Assembly (NCBI GenBank): GCA_945910715.1
Contig: CAMDZU010000006.1
Span: 1 to 15,004 of the forward strand
Direction: 5' to 3'
Length of the DNA stretch: 15,004 nt
DNA from: an uncultured Clostridia bacterium
GTDB taxonomy: Bacteria > Bacillota > Clostridia > Oscillospirales > Ruminococcaceae
Each line of letters begins with the position of its first letter. Positions within the stretch are counted from its first letter, which is position 1. Both the position numbers and the translations under genes were made by a program. The notes beneath the pieces are model-generated. The model was not told where the DNA came from, did not search any database, and saw only the letters and a list, made by a program, of their open reading frames with translations. Shown here one piece after another: positions 8,223 through 14,626 of the stretch.

Positions 8223-9241
8223 TACAGTGTACCGATATTCTTGTCAAGAGCGCCTGCAATTTTTCTGCACTTCTTCATGCAGCGGTCGAAATGCTCGGGA
8301 GTAAGGGACTGTGCGCCGTCGCAGAGAGCCTTTGGCGGATTGTTGTGCACCTCGATAATAAGACCGTCGCAGCCTGCCGCAACAGCAGCCATTGCCATTG
8401 GCTCAACCAGCTCGTACTTGCCCGTAGCATGGCTTGGATCGATAACGATCGGCAGATGAGTGCGTTCTTTAAGAACGGGAATTGCGGAAAGGTCGAGAGT
8501 GTTTCTTGTCATTGTTTCAAAGGTTCTGATACCTCTTTCGCAGAGGATTACGTTCTGGTTTCCGCCTGCGAAAATGTATTCGGCAGACATTAAAAGCTCC
8601 TCAATTGTATTTGCAAGACCTCTCTTTAAGAGGATCGGCTTGTCGCAGTGGCCAAGCTCCTTCAGCATTTCGAAGTTCTGCATATTTCTTGCGCCTACCT
8701 GAATAACGTCAACATCAGCGAAGAAATCAATATGAGCAAGGGACATAAGCTCTGTTACAATGGGAAGTCCCGTTGCTTTCTTTGCCTTGAGAAGAAGCTC
8801 GATACCCTCCGCTCTCATGCCTTGGAATGAGTAGGGAGAGGTTCTTGGCTTGAATGCGCCGCCTCTTAACAGATTTGCGCCTGCCGCCTTAACCTTCTGC
8901 GCTGTGTCGATAATCTGTTCTTCGCTTTCAACTGAGCAGGGTCCTGCAATTACCGCAACGTTTCCGTCGCCTATTTTTGCGCTGCCTACGTTGATTACAG
9001 TGTCCTCGGGGTGGAATTTTCTGTTTACGCCCTTGTACGGCTCCTGAACACGCTGAACGGAGTCAACAATGTCGATAGCCTGAATTGCCTCCATATCAAT
9101 CTTATGGGTATCGCCGATAAGACCGAGGATTGTTTTCTGAGTACCTGTTACCTTGTTGATTTTTACGTTCTGGGCTTCAATCCATGAGGATAAGTCCTGC
9201 ACTTCCTTTTCGGGTGCGTTTGGCTTTAAGATGATAATCAT
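8222..9241 (-). CDS. aroF: 3-deoxy-7-phosphoheptulonate (DAHP) synthase, type I-beta
   Basis: Condenses phosphoenolpyruvate and erythrose-4-phosphate to DAHP, the committed first step of aromatic amino acid synthesis. The 339 residues comprise an N-terminal ferredoxin/ACT-like domain (about 1-70, opening MIIILKP) and a TIM-barrel catalytic domain with GPCSVES at 100-106 (metal-ligand Cys102), RGGAFKPRTSPYSFQG, a KRG motif and IDPSHATGK. This is the layout of the Thermotoga-like feedback-sensitive enzymes, in which the N-terminal domain binds Tyr or Phe; that allostery is known for relatives and inferred here. The ATG has AAGGAAGG about 9 nt upstream. It is the first structural gene of the operon and lies behind a Phe-rich leader peptide and terminator, so both enzyme activity and transcription may respond to aromatic amino acids. 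Confidence 0.97.
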   Translation of the reverse strand: MIIILKPNAPEKEVQDLSSWIEAQNVKINKVTGTQKTILGLIGDTHKIDMEAIQAIDIVDSVQRVQEPYKGVNRKFHPEDTVINVGSAKIGDGNVAVIAGPCSVESEEQIIDTAQKVKAAGANLLRGGAFKPRTSPYSFQGMRAEGIELLLKAKKATGLPIVTELMSLAHIDFFADVDVIQVGARNMQNFEMLKELGHCDKPILLKRGLANTIEELLMSAEYIFAGGNQNVILCERGIRTFETMTRNTLDLSAIPVLKERTHLPIVIDPSHATGKYELVEPMAMAAVAAGCDGLIIEVHNNPPKALCDGAQSLTPEHFDRCMKKCRKIAGALDKNIGTL

Positions 9242-9279
9242 TTTGTTTTTCCTTCCTTTTGTAAAAATTTCCGATACAC

Positions 9280-9316
9280 AAAAAGGCTTGTACTTAGTTG
9301 CCTAAGCACAAGCCTT
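9280..9316 (-). terminator. intrinsic terminator of the aroF leader (attenuator)
   Basis: On the minus strand AAGGCTTGTGCTTAG (9316-9302), a GCAA loop (9301-9298) and CTAAGTACAAGCCTT (9297-9283) form a 15-bp stem with one G-U pair and a GNRA tetraloop. TTTTT (9284-9280) ends the arm and runs on past it. It lies 29 nt after the leader ORF stop and about 40 nt before the aroF ATG, inside the transcribed leader, which is the place expected of an attenuator rather than an operon end. Confidence 0.9.
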
Positions 9317-9376
9317 AACATATCAGTACTTTAACCTACTGAAATTTACACAACCTTGCATTCCTTTTCGGCAACT
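9296..9376 (-). promoter_or_regulatory. candidate antiterminator pairing in the aroF leader
   Basis: AGTTGCC (9376-9370, leader codons 31-33) is exactly complementary to GGCAACT (9302-9296), which spans the loop and flanks of the terminator. If a ribosome pauses in the aromatic-codon run (codons 10-25) this segment is free and could pair, opening the terminator; a ribosome reaching the leader stop would cover or pass it. A small extra hairpin TCAGTA/TACTGA (9342-9337 and 9328-9323) lies between. The pairing is read by eye without energy calculation. Confidence 0.5.
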
Positions 9377-9468
9377 TTATTTTCGGCATTGCGATAAAAC
9401 CCAAAGCTAAAGTAAAAGCTTGAGCTAAACCAAAATATAAAGGCTGCTGTAAGGATTGCTGAAATCAT
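9346..9468 (-). CDS. aromatic-rich leader peptide of the aro operon
   Basis: A 40-codon ORF with its own ribosome binding site (GAGG, 9478-9475, 6 nt before the ATG). Residues 10-25 contain seven Phe, two Tyr and one Trp, for example FIFWF at 10-14, FYFSFGFY at 18-25; all seven Phe codons are TTT. The tail (26-40) is charged and ends KVV. It lies between the promoter and an intrinsic terminator, directly upstream of DAHP synthase, the classical layout of a ribosome-mediated attenuator: scarce charged tRNA-Phe or tRNA-Tyr would stall the ribosome and let transcription continue. No homologue is recognised. The alternative is a real small membrane protein, since residues 2-25 could form one membrane helix; the terminator context favours the leader role. 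Confidence 0.8.
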   Translation of the reverse strand: MISAILTAAFIFWFSSSFYFSFGFYRNAENKVAEKECKVV

Positions 9469-9522
9469 AATAAACCTCAGAATTTAGTTTTGGACTTTGC
9501 AGTACTAATACACTGCTTTATT

Positions 9523-9551
9523 ATAATAAACCTATTTTTGCCGTTTGTCAA
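9523..9551 (-). promoter_or_regulatory. sigma-A promoter of the aro operon
   Basis: On the minus strand TTGACA (9551-9546), a 17-nt spacer and TATTAT (9528-9523); an overlapping TATAAT (9525-9520) would give a 20-nt spacer. Transcription should begin near 9516, at the foot of a small hairpin GCAGT/ACTGC (9516-9499), giving a leader of about 275 nt before aroF. The promoter begins 17 nt after the upstream radical SAM gene ends. Confidence 0.8.
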
Positions 9552-9567
9552 GTAAAAATTTCAAAAA

Positions 9568-11094
9568 TTATGATTTTTTTACTTCTTTCATTGTCTTGTT
9601 TTTCAAGAAAATGAACAGCTTTGGTGAAACCTTTTTCAGTGTGCGCTTTGCCCAGATAAATGCGTCTTCCTTTGCCTTGGCGGTCTTATATAGGAATTTT
9701 CTCGGATATTTGGGCGAGCAGATCTTCTTTGTAAGCTTTTCTTCCTCGATTTTTGCCTTTTCTGGCGGCAGCTCGTAAATCGCCTTGAATTTCTTAACCA
9801 ATTTGTTGAAGTTGTACGCCATATAGAGTATATCGTACTTTGGATACTGGGGCATACGAAGCTGTACAGGGTCGTTGGGGTCAACAGAGGGGTCGATAAA
9901 GCCTGCGTCCCTTGCGGTTTTTTCAAGTATGGTCATTGGATAGGGGTAGAAAATGTTGGGGATAACCTTATCAACGTCCAGCTTTGCGTTAAGCTTTACC
10001 GTTTCCAGCGAAAGCTCCAGTGTTTCGTAGGGCAGACCGACGATATTGTAGGTGAGAGCGGTAATCTTGTTTTCTCTGAACCACTTTGAAACCTCGATCA
10101 TGTGGTCGTTTTTCATATTTCTGTGGAGGTACTTCCTGCGGAATTCCTCGTTGCCGTTTTCAAGACCAATGTCTATCATATAGCAGCCCCCTGCCTTAAG
10201 GGTCTTTACCATTTCCTCGTCAAGAGTATCAAAACGCAGGTTGCAGTTAAAGGGCAGGTGGATTTTCTCGATGTACATTGGCATAAACTCATAGAACCAG
10301 TCCTTGTACATATTGAAAATAGCGTCACGGAACTCAATATACTTGATGAACGGGTATTTGCTAAGTAAAAGCTCAAGAAGCTCGATTGCCTTTTGGGGGC
10401 TTCTGAAACGGCAGTATTTCTGCTTGTTGGGGTAAATATTCCTGAACTGTGAGTTTCCGCAGTAGGTGCAGCTGAAAAGACAGCCTCTTGACAGCATTAC
10501 CATTGCGGTAAAGTTCTTTGAGCGGTCAAGGTTTGCGTAGTCGAACAGGTCAAAATCAGGGAAAGGCAGTTGGTCCAGATCCTCTATAAGAGGTCTTACG
10601 GGGTTTTTGATAATTGAGCCGTCGGGCATTTTGAAGTTGATGCTCTGAATATCGGTGCGCATCTGTCCATCACGCATTGAGTCCATAAGCTCAAGGAGAG
10701 GATATTCGCCCTCGCCTACGGTTACGGCGTCGATGCCTCTTATTTTTATACATTCGTCGGGCACAAGAATTGCGTGATAGCCGCCTACGGTAACGTAAAT
10801 GTCGGGCAGCTCGTCGTCAAGCCAGCCTGCCATTTCGGTAACAAAGGGGACGGCTGTGGTTCTCATTGAAAAGCCGATGACATCCGGGTTAAATTCCTTT
10901 ACCTTTGCGATAAACTCTTCCTTTGTGGGCATATAAAGCTCGTGATAAAGGGAAACCCTGTAACCGCCCTGCTTTAAAACTGCGGAAATTGAAGCAAGTC
11001 CCTCGCTGTAATTGCCCAGCTTGTTGCGGTTGAACATTTCCTCTTCAAGAAAGTCGGGGTATATCAGAAGCATGTGAAGCTGTTTTTCTGCCAT
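9568..11094 (-). CDS. B12-binding-domain radical SAM protein of unknown substrate
   Basis: A 508-residue protein with an N-terminal cobalamin-binding-like Rossmann domain (about 8-140: LLIYPDF near the start, then DVIGFSMRT, VTVGGYHAI, and VTVGEGEYPLLEL) and a radical SAM domain with CxxxCxxC at Cys205, Cys209, Cys212, followed by a conserved IGLENGNEEFRRKYLHR stretch and a Lys-rich C-terminal tail. The layout is that of class B radical SAM methyltransferases and BchE-like enzymes. The His of the classical B12 motif DxHxxG is not evident, as in many family members. The substrate cannot be predicted. GGAGG lies about 12 nt before the ATG, a rather long spacing. It is a single-gene unit with its own promoter, diverging from the flippase gene and running toward the aro operon. 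Confidence 0.88.
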   Translation of the reverse strand: MAEKQLHMLLIYPDFLEEEMFNRNKLGNYSEGLASISAVLKQGGYRVSLYHELYMPTKEEFIAKVKEFNPDVIGFSMRTTAVPFVTEMAGWLDDELPDIYVTVGGYHAILVPDECIKIRGIDAVTVGEGEYPLLELMDSMRDGQMRTDIQSINFKMPDGSIIKNPVRPLIEDLDQLPFPDFDLFDYANLDRSKNFTAMVMLSRGCLFSCTYCGNSQFRNIYPNKQKYCRFRSPQKAIELLELLLSKYPFIKYIEFRDAIFNMYKDWFYEFMPMYIEKIHLPFNCNLRFDTLDEEMVKTLKAGGCYMIDIGLENGNEEFRRKYLHRNMKNDHMIEVSKWFRENKITALTYNIVGLPYETLELSLETVKLNAKLDVDKVIPNIFYPYPMTILEKTARDAGFIDPSVDPNDPVQLRMPQYPKYDILYMAYNFNKLVKKFKAIYELPPEKAKIEEEKLTKKICSPKYPRKFLYKTAKAKEDAFIWAKRTLKKVSPKLFIFLKNKTMKEVKKS

Positions 11095-11136
11095 TATTTT
11101 ATTTGTCCTCCGTTTTTACATAATAATCTATTATAT

Positions 11137-11165
11137 ATTGTACAGCTATTTTTTAACAATGTCAA
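11137..11165 (-). promoter_or_regulatory. sigma-A promoter of the radical SAM gene
   Basis: On the minus strand TTGACA (11165-11160), exactly 17 nt, then TACAAT (11142-11137), about 45 nt upstream of the ATG. The rest of the 178-nt divergent gap (11095-11272) is AT-rich; I found no equally good promoter for the rightward flippase gene. Confidence 0.85.
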
Positions 11166-11272
11166 GGATTTTTAGTTTACAATTTGAGCCATTTAACGAG
11201 GAAATTTTGTGCAAAAAGTTATAAAGCTGTCCTGCTTTCAATAAATTTTATAAAAAGGAAAGGACACAGTGT

Positions 11273-12976
11273 ATGGAAAAACAGAACAGCGTAAAGAAAA
11301 ACACAGCCATTCTTTTTATATCAATGGTGGTGACCAAAATTATCGGAGCGGTGCTGAAAATCCCTCTTACCAATATTTTAGGGGGAATAGGCATGGGCAA
11401 TTTCTCCACGGCGTACAGCTTTTTTTCGCCTGTGCTTGCCCTTACAGCGGCGGCTTTGCCTACGGTGGTAACCCGAATGGTTGCACAGAATATCACCCTT
11501 TGCCGCTTCGGAAACGTTCGTAAAATCCGCAGGACGGCAATGTATATCGGCATAATCGCAGGACTTCTCGGCACGGCGGTAATGCTTATTCTTGCACAGC
11601 CCTTTTCGGTTTATATTGCCGGTTCTCCTCAGAGCTGCCTTGCAATAATCGCAATTGCGCCCTCGGCTTTTTTCTGCTGTATTGCGGCGGTTTACAGAGG
11701 CTATTACGAGGGGCTTATGAATATGACCCCTACCGCCGTTTCACAGGTGGTTGAGGCTGTTTTCAAGGCGGTGCTGGGACTCGGAGCGGCATACTTCATT
11801 ATGGAATACGGCGGCTGCATAATGGATAATGAGAGTCTTGTGCCCTTTGCGGCGGCAGGTGCGGTGCTGGGGGTTACGCTCAGCGAATTTGCGGGAATGG
11901 CATATCTGTTTGTGAAAAGCAGGCGCATTTCCGACGGCATTACCGAAAACGACATTTGCAGCAGCAACGTTACCGCAGACAGCCATGACCTTGCAAAGCA
12001 GATAATATTACAGTGTATTCCCGTTGCGGCAGGAGCATTGTGCGCTAATTTAAGCTCCTTTATAGATATGCTTACCATACCTAACTGTATAGGCAGCTCT
12101 GTAATCAACAATACAAGATTTTTCATTGAGAATTACGACGGCGTATTGTCCGCAGGCACGGCAATGTCGGACTTCGGCAGCTTTGTTTACGGCAGCTATA
12201 CAGGCATTGTAATGTCCCTTTTTATGCTTGTTCCCTCAATGACCTCTCTTGTGGGAAAAAGCACCCTTCCCGATATTGCGGCGGCGTGGGAGGTAAAGGA
12301 CAACGCTCGGCTCATGCAGGGCATTTCTCTTTTGTTCAGGGGGACTTTTTCAATAGGGCTGCCTATCTGCGCCGCCTTTGCCTTTATGTCGGAGCCTGTT
12401 GTAAATCTGCTTTACGCATCCCGTCCGTCGGAGGCAGGAGTGAGTATTCTCCCCCTTGAAGTGCTTGGAGCGGCAGGAATCTTTTTCGGGGCGGCAGGTG
12501 CGCTTTTTTCGGTTTTTCAGGCGGTAAACCGCTCGGATATTCCCGTTAAGCTTATGCTTCTTGGTGGAGCGGTAAAGCTTGGCGGAAATCTGCTGCTTAT
12601 TCCTATACCGCAGCTTAATATTGCAGGAGCGGCAATTTCCGGAGCAATGTCAAACATTGTAATTAGCGTTGCCGGAATAATCGCCTTGAAAAGGCTTATC
12701 AAAGGGAAAATAGGCCTTTTGGAAATAACCCTTCCTCCGCTTATAGGCTCGGTTTTGTGCGGAATTGGAGCAAGAATAGGCTATGACGTGCTTTTCTGCA
12801 ATCTGAACGAAATCATCAGGCTTATGTGCTCGGCATTGCTTGGAGGAATGATTTATTTTGCCCTTATTGCCATTACCCGTAAAAATAAGCTGAAAAAAGC
12901 GGTTTCAAGGAGAAAATCTGCGATTCAGGCTTGCATTTCACAGAATTTTGAGGTAATATATAGAAAGAAAAAATAA
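11273..12976 (+). CDS. SpoVB/MurJ-like flippase of the MOP superfamily (YabM position)
   Basis: A 567-residue, strongly hydrophobic protein with many membrane helices along its length, matching the MATE-like MOP superfamily of lipid-linked oligosaccharide flippases. The N-terminus shows the typical first-helix pattern (VTKIIGAVLKIPLTNILG at about residues 20-37) and a conserved charged loop VTRMVAQ. Members move lipid II or other polyprenyl-linked precursors across the membrane during wall or cortex synthesis. SpoVB, MurJ and YabM-type proteins are hard to separate by eye; the position directly before mazG matches Bacillus yabM. AAGGAAAGGA lies about 8 nt before the ATG. It is followed after 18 nt by mazG, so they are probably co-transcribed. 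Confidence 0.88.
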   Translation: MEKQNSVKKNTAILFISMVVTKIIGAVLKIPLTNILGGIGMGNFSTAYSFFSPVLALTAAALPTVVTRMVAQNITLCRFGNVRKIRRTAMYIGIIAGLLGTAVMLILAQPFSVYIAGSPQSCLAIIAIAPSAFFCCIAAVYRGYYEGLMNMTPTAVSQVVEAVFKAVLGLGAAYFIMEYGGCIMDNESLVPFAAAGAVLGVTLSEFAGMAYLFVKSRRISDGITENDICSSNVTADSHDLAKQIILQCIPVAAGALCANLSSFIDMLTIPNCIGSSVINNTRFFIENYDGVLSAGTAMSDFGSFVYGSYTGIVMSLFMLVPSMTSLVGKSTLPDIAAAWEVKDNARLMQGISLLFRGTFSIGLPICAAFAFMSEPVVNLLYASRPSEAGVSILPLEVLGAAGIFFGAAGALFSVFQAVNRSDIPVKLMLLGGAVKLGGNLLLIPIPQLNIAGAAISGAMSNIVISVAGIIALKRLIKGKIGLLEITLPPLIGSVLCGIGARIGYDVLFCNLNEIIRLMCSALLGGMIYFALIAITRKNKLKKAVSRRKSAIQACISQNFEVIYRKKK

Positions 12977-12994
12977 AAGGATTGGATAAGGTAT

Positions 12995-13783
12995 ATGTTT
13001 GAATTTAAGGAAAAATATAATATTGAGGATTTGCTTGAAATAATGACGATTTTACGCTCGGAAAATGGCTGCGTGTGGGACAGGGAGCAGAATCACAAAT
13101 CCATTCGCAAGGACGTACTTGAAGAGGCTTACGAGGTTGTGGAGGCAATCGACAGCGAAAATGCAGATTTGCTTAAGGAAGAACTGGGAGATTTGCTGCT
13201 TCAGGTGGTTTTCCATACGGAAATTGAGCGTGAAAAGGAAAGCTTTGACTTTGACGGCGTGTGCGACGGAATCTGCAAAAAGATGATTTACCGTCACCCT
13301 CACGTTTTCGGGGAAGTAAAGGTGAATACTTCGGACGACGTGCTGAAAAACTGGGATAAGCTGAAAAGTGAGTCCAAAGGCGAGGAAAAGGCAAGCGACA
13401 GGCTTATGAGCGTGCCAAAGCTGCTGCCAGCCCTTATGAGAGGGGAAAAGGTGGGAAGGCGCGCCGCAAACGCAGGACTTGATTTTGCGAGCACCGAGGA
13501 CGTTATGGACTGTTTAAAGAGCGAAATAAGCGAGCTTGAGGACGCAATAGAGGGCGGAATTGATGCCGAAATTGAGGAAGAATTGGGCGATGTTCTGTTT
13601 TCCTGCTGTAATTTGGCACGTTTTTTGAAAAAAGATAGCGAAAAAGCCTTGACAAGCGCCATAAATAAGTTTATAATGCGTTTTAGGGAAGTTGAGACTA
13701 TTGCCGAAAAACAAGGCAAGGTCTTGGAGGAAATGTCTGCCGAGGCTCTCGACGAGCTCTGGAAGCAGGCTAAAAATTCCTGA
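12995..13783 (+). CDS. mazG: MazG nucleoside triphosphate pyrophosphohydrolase
   Basis: Hydrolyses (d)NTPs, including damaged ones, to the monophosphate and pyrophosphate in the cytoplasm. The 262 residues hold the tandem MazG arrangement: domain 1 with Glu43, Glu44, Glu47 and Glu63, Asp66 (EEAYE...EELGD) as metal ligands, and domain 2 (about 170-262) with a second LKSEISELEDAI...EELGD set. Both sets look intact. Length fits the standalone MazG of E. coli type; the N-terminal methyltransferase-like domain found in Bacillus YabN is absent. AAGG lies just before the ATG. It sits 18 nt after the flippase gene. Its 3' third contains a consensus promoter aimed at hup. Confidence 0.95.
   Translation: MFEFKEKYNIEDLLEIMTILRSENGCVWDREQNHKSIRKDVLEEAYEVVEAIDSENADLLKEELGDLLLQVVFHTEIEREKESFDFDGVCDGICKKMIYRHPHVFGEVKVNTSDDVLKNWDKLKSESKGEEKASDRLMSVPKLLPALMRGEKVGRRAANAGLDFASTEDVMDCLKSEISELEDAIEGGIDAEIEEELGDVLFSCCNLARFLKKDSEKALTSAINKFIMRFREVETIAEKQGKVLEEMSAEALDELWKQAKNS
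13649..13677 (+). promoter_or_regulatory. perfect consensus sigma-A promoter for hup inside mazG
   Basis: TTGACA (13649-13654), a 17-nt spacer (13655-13671) and TATAAT (13672-13677): full consensus in both boxes at ideal spacing. It lies within the mazG reading frame, about 137 nt before the hup ATG, and predicts transcription from about 13684 with a 5' leader near 130 nt. It fits the high expression expected of a nucleoid protein. Confidence 0.85.
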
Positions 13784-13813
13784 TATATAATTATTTTATT
13801 TGGAGGTCACAAA

Positions 13814-14089
13814 ATGACAAAGGCAGAATTAGTAGCAGTAGTAGCTGAAAAGGCTGATATGACAAAGAAGGACGCAGAGGCTGCAATCTCCGCAGTTATC
13901 GATTCTATCACAGACGCTCTTGTAAAGGGCGACAAGGTTCAGTTGGTTGGCTTCGGTACATTCGAGGTTCGTGCAAGAGCTGAAAGAGAGGGTGTAAACC
14001 CACAGACACACGAAAAGATCAAGATTGAAGCAACAAAGGTTCCTGCATTCAAGGCAGGCAGAGCATTAAAGGACGCTGTTGCTAAGTAA
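13814..14089 (+). CDS. hup: HU family DNA-binding protein
   Basis: A 91-residue histone-like protein that binds and bends DNA as a dimer and compacts the nucleoid. Seen: the N-terminal helical dimerisation part ([25 protein letters not shown]), the [20 protein letters not shown] region leading into the DNA-binding beta arms, and the conserved C-terminal [14 protein letters not shown]. The arm motif reads [12 protein letters not shown] where many HU proteins have GRNPQTG. TTTGGAGGTCAC gives a strong ribosome binding site. It has its own promoter within mazG and its own terminator, so it is a self-contained unit within the flippase-mazG-rqcP-yabP block. Confidence 0.97.
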   Translation: MTKAELVAVVAEKADMTKKDAEAAISAVIDSITDALVKGDKVQLVGFGTFEVRARAEREGVNPQTHEKIKIEATKVPAFKAGRALKDAVAK

Positions 14090-14107
14090 GCTGTTTAACG
14101 GCATTAT

Positions 14108-14144
14108 GGCGGCACTTGCACATTGTGGCTTGTGCCGCCTTTTT
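14108..14144 (+). terminator. intrinsic terminator after hup
   Basis: GGCGGCAC (14108-14115) pairs exactly with GTGCCGCC (14132-14139), with a further weak GCACA/TGTGGC stem in the loop, followed by TTTTT (14140-14144). It lies 19 nt after the hup stop and ends just before the rqcP ribosome binding site, so rqcP should depend on read-through or on an unseen promoter. Confidence 0.88.
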
Positions 14145-14161
14145 GTATGGAAAGGAAAAAT

Positions 14162-14401
14162 ATGAGACTTGACAAGTATTTAAAGGTATCCCGTCTTATT
14201 AAGCGCAGAACGGTGGCAAACGAGGCCTGCGACGCAGACAAGGTAATTGTAAACGGCAAGCCTGCCCGTGCCTCCTATGACGTTAAGACAGGGGATATAA
14301 TCGAAATAAATATGGGCAAAACTCCCCTTAAAGTCAGAGTGGTAAAGGTAGTTGAGGTTGTAGGCAAGGACGGAGCCGCAGACCTTTATGAAGCTATATA
14401 A
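14162..14401 (+). CDS. rqcP: RqcP (YabO), S4-domain ribosome quality control factor
   Basis: A 79-residue S4 RNA-binding protein of the Hsp15/YabO type, opening MRLDKYLKVSRLIKRRTVANEA, very close to Bacillus RqcP. In Bacillus it works with RqcH on stalled 50S subunits, helping tRNA-Ala cycling during C-terminal alanine tailing of incomplete proteins. The S4 fold covers residues 1-60; a short variable tail ends DLYEAI. The start at ATG 14162 is chosen because AAAGGA lies 7 nt upstream and the family begins at this Met; the longer frame from 14123 would run through the hup terminator. It is followed by a long foldback, then yabP, the same order as in Bacillus. Confidence 0.94.
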   Translation: MRLDKYLKVSRLIKRRTVANEACDADKVIVNGKPARASYDVKTGDIIEINMGKTPLKVRVVKVVEVVGKDGAADLYEAI

Positions 14402-14561
14402 TACTAACGGCCAATTACCCTACGAACAAGTACAACGGTTATAATGCGCCCACTCTTCGTCAAACGCCCTTGACAGGCACAAAGCCTGTCTGCGGTCGTT
14501 TTCCTTGATTTGACGTATTATTCCCGCCGTCTTTATCCGTAGGTTAACCGGCTGTTAGTAT
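14401..14561. repeat. ~160-nt nested foldback element (candidate MITE or structured RNA)
   Basis: The outer arms are 14401-14424 and 14538-14561, 24 nt each. Read as RNA they give 20 Watson-Crick pairs, one G-U and three mismatches. Inside are ATAATGCG/CGTATTAT (14441-14448 with 14514-14521, one G-U), CGTCAAA/TTTGACG (14458-14464 with 14509-14515, sharing a CG with the previous stem), and a perfect apical hairpin GACAGGC/GCCTGTC (14472-14478 with 14484-14490). If the ends are set at CTAACGG and CTGTTAG, both are flanked by TA, as in TA-targeting MITEs. It fills the gap between rqcP and the yabP promoter and holds no ORF. No known RNA family is recognised. Confidence 0.75.
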
Positions 14562-14564
14562 GTG

Positions 14565-14593
14565 ACATATTTTCCGTATGCGCCGAATAGAAT
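14565..14593 (+). promoter_or_regulatory. sigma-E-like sporulation promoter for yabP
   Basis: ACATATT (14565-14571), a 14-nt spacer, and AATAGAAT (14586-14593), 6 of 8 to the sigma-E -10 pattern CATACAAT. Spacing suits sigma-E and would start transcription near 14601, about 26 nt before the yabP ATG. Bacillus yabP is a mother-cell sigma-E gene, which supports the call; both Cs of the -10 are substituted, so it is tentative. Confidence 0.45.
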
Positions 14594-14626
14594 ATACAAA
14601 GTTGTCCTTGTATATGGGAGGCGTTT

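Noticed and set aside
9242..9567. T-box riboswitch upstream of aroF
   Set aside because: No T-box consensus (AGGGTGGNACCGCG-like) or specifier-loop layout is present; the leader ORF and terminator explain the region better.
11166..11272. Promoter for the rightward flippase gene
   Set aside because: TATAAA at 11249-11254 lacks any acceptable -35 box at 16-18 nt; no pair of boxes is convincing.
13300..13719. 139-codon minus-strand frame opposite mazG
   Set aside because: Ser/Phe-rich shadow of the mazG codons; no ribosome site or recognisable protein.
14123..14161. Start of rqcP at 14123
   Set aside because: It would encode the hup terminator; the family begins at MRLDKYL and an AAAGGA site precedes 14162.
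14565..14600. TATACAAA at 14593-14600 as the sigma-E -10 box for yabP
   Set aside because: The spacing from ACATATT is 21 nt, too long for sigma-E; AATAGAAT at 14-nt spacing fits better.
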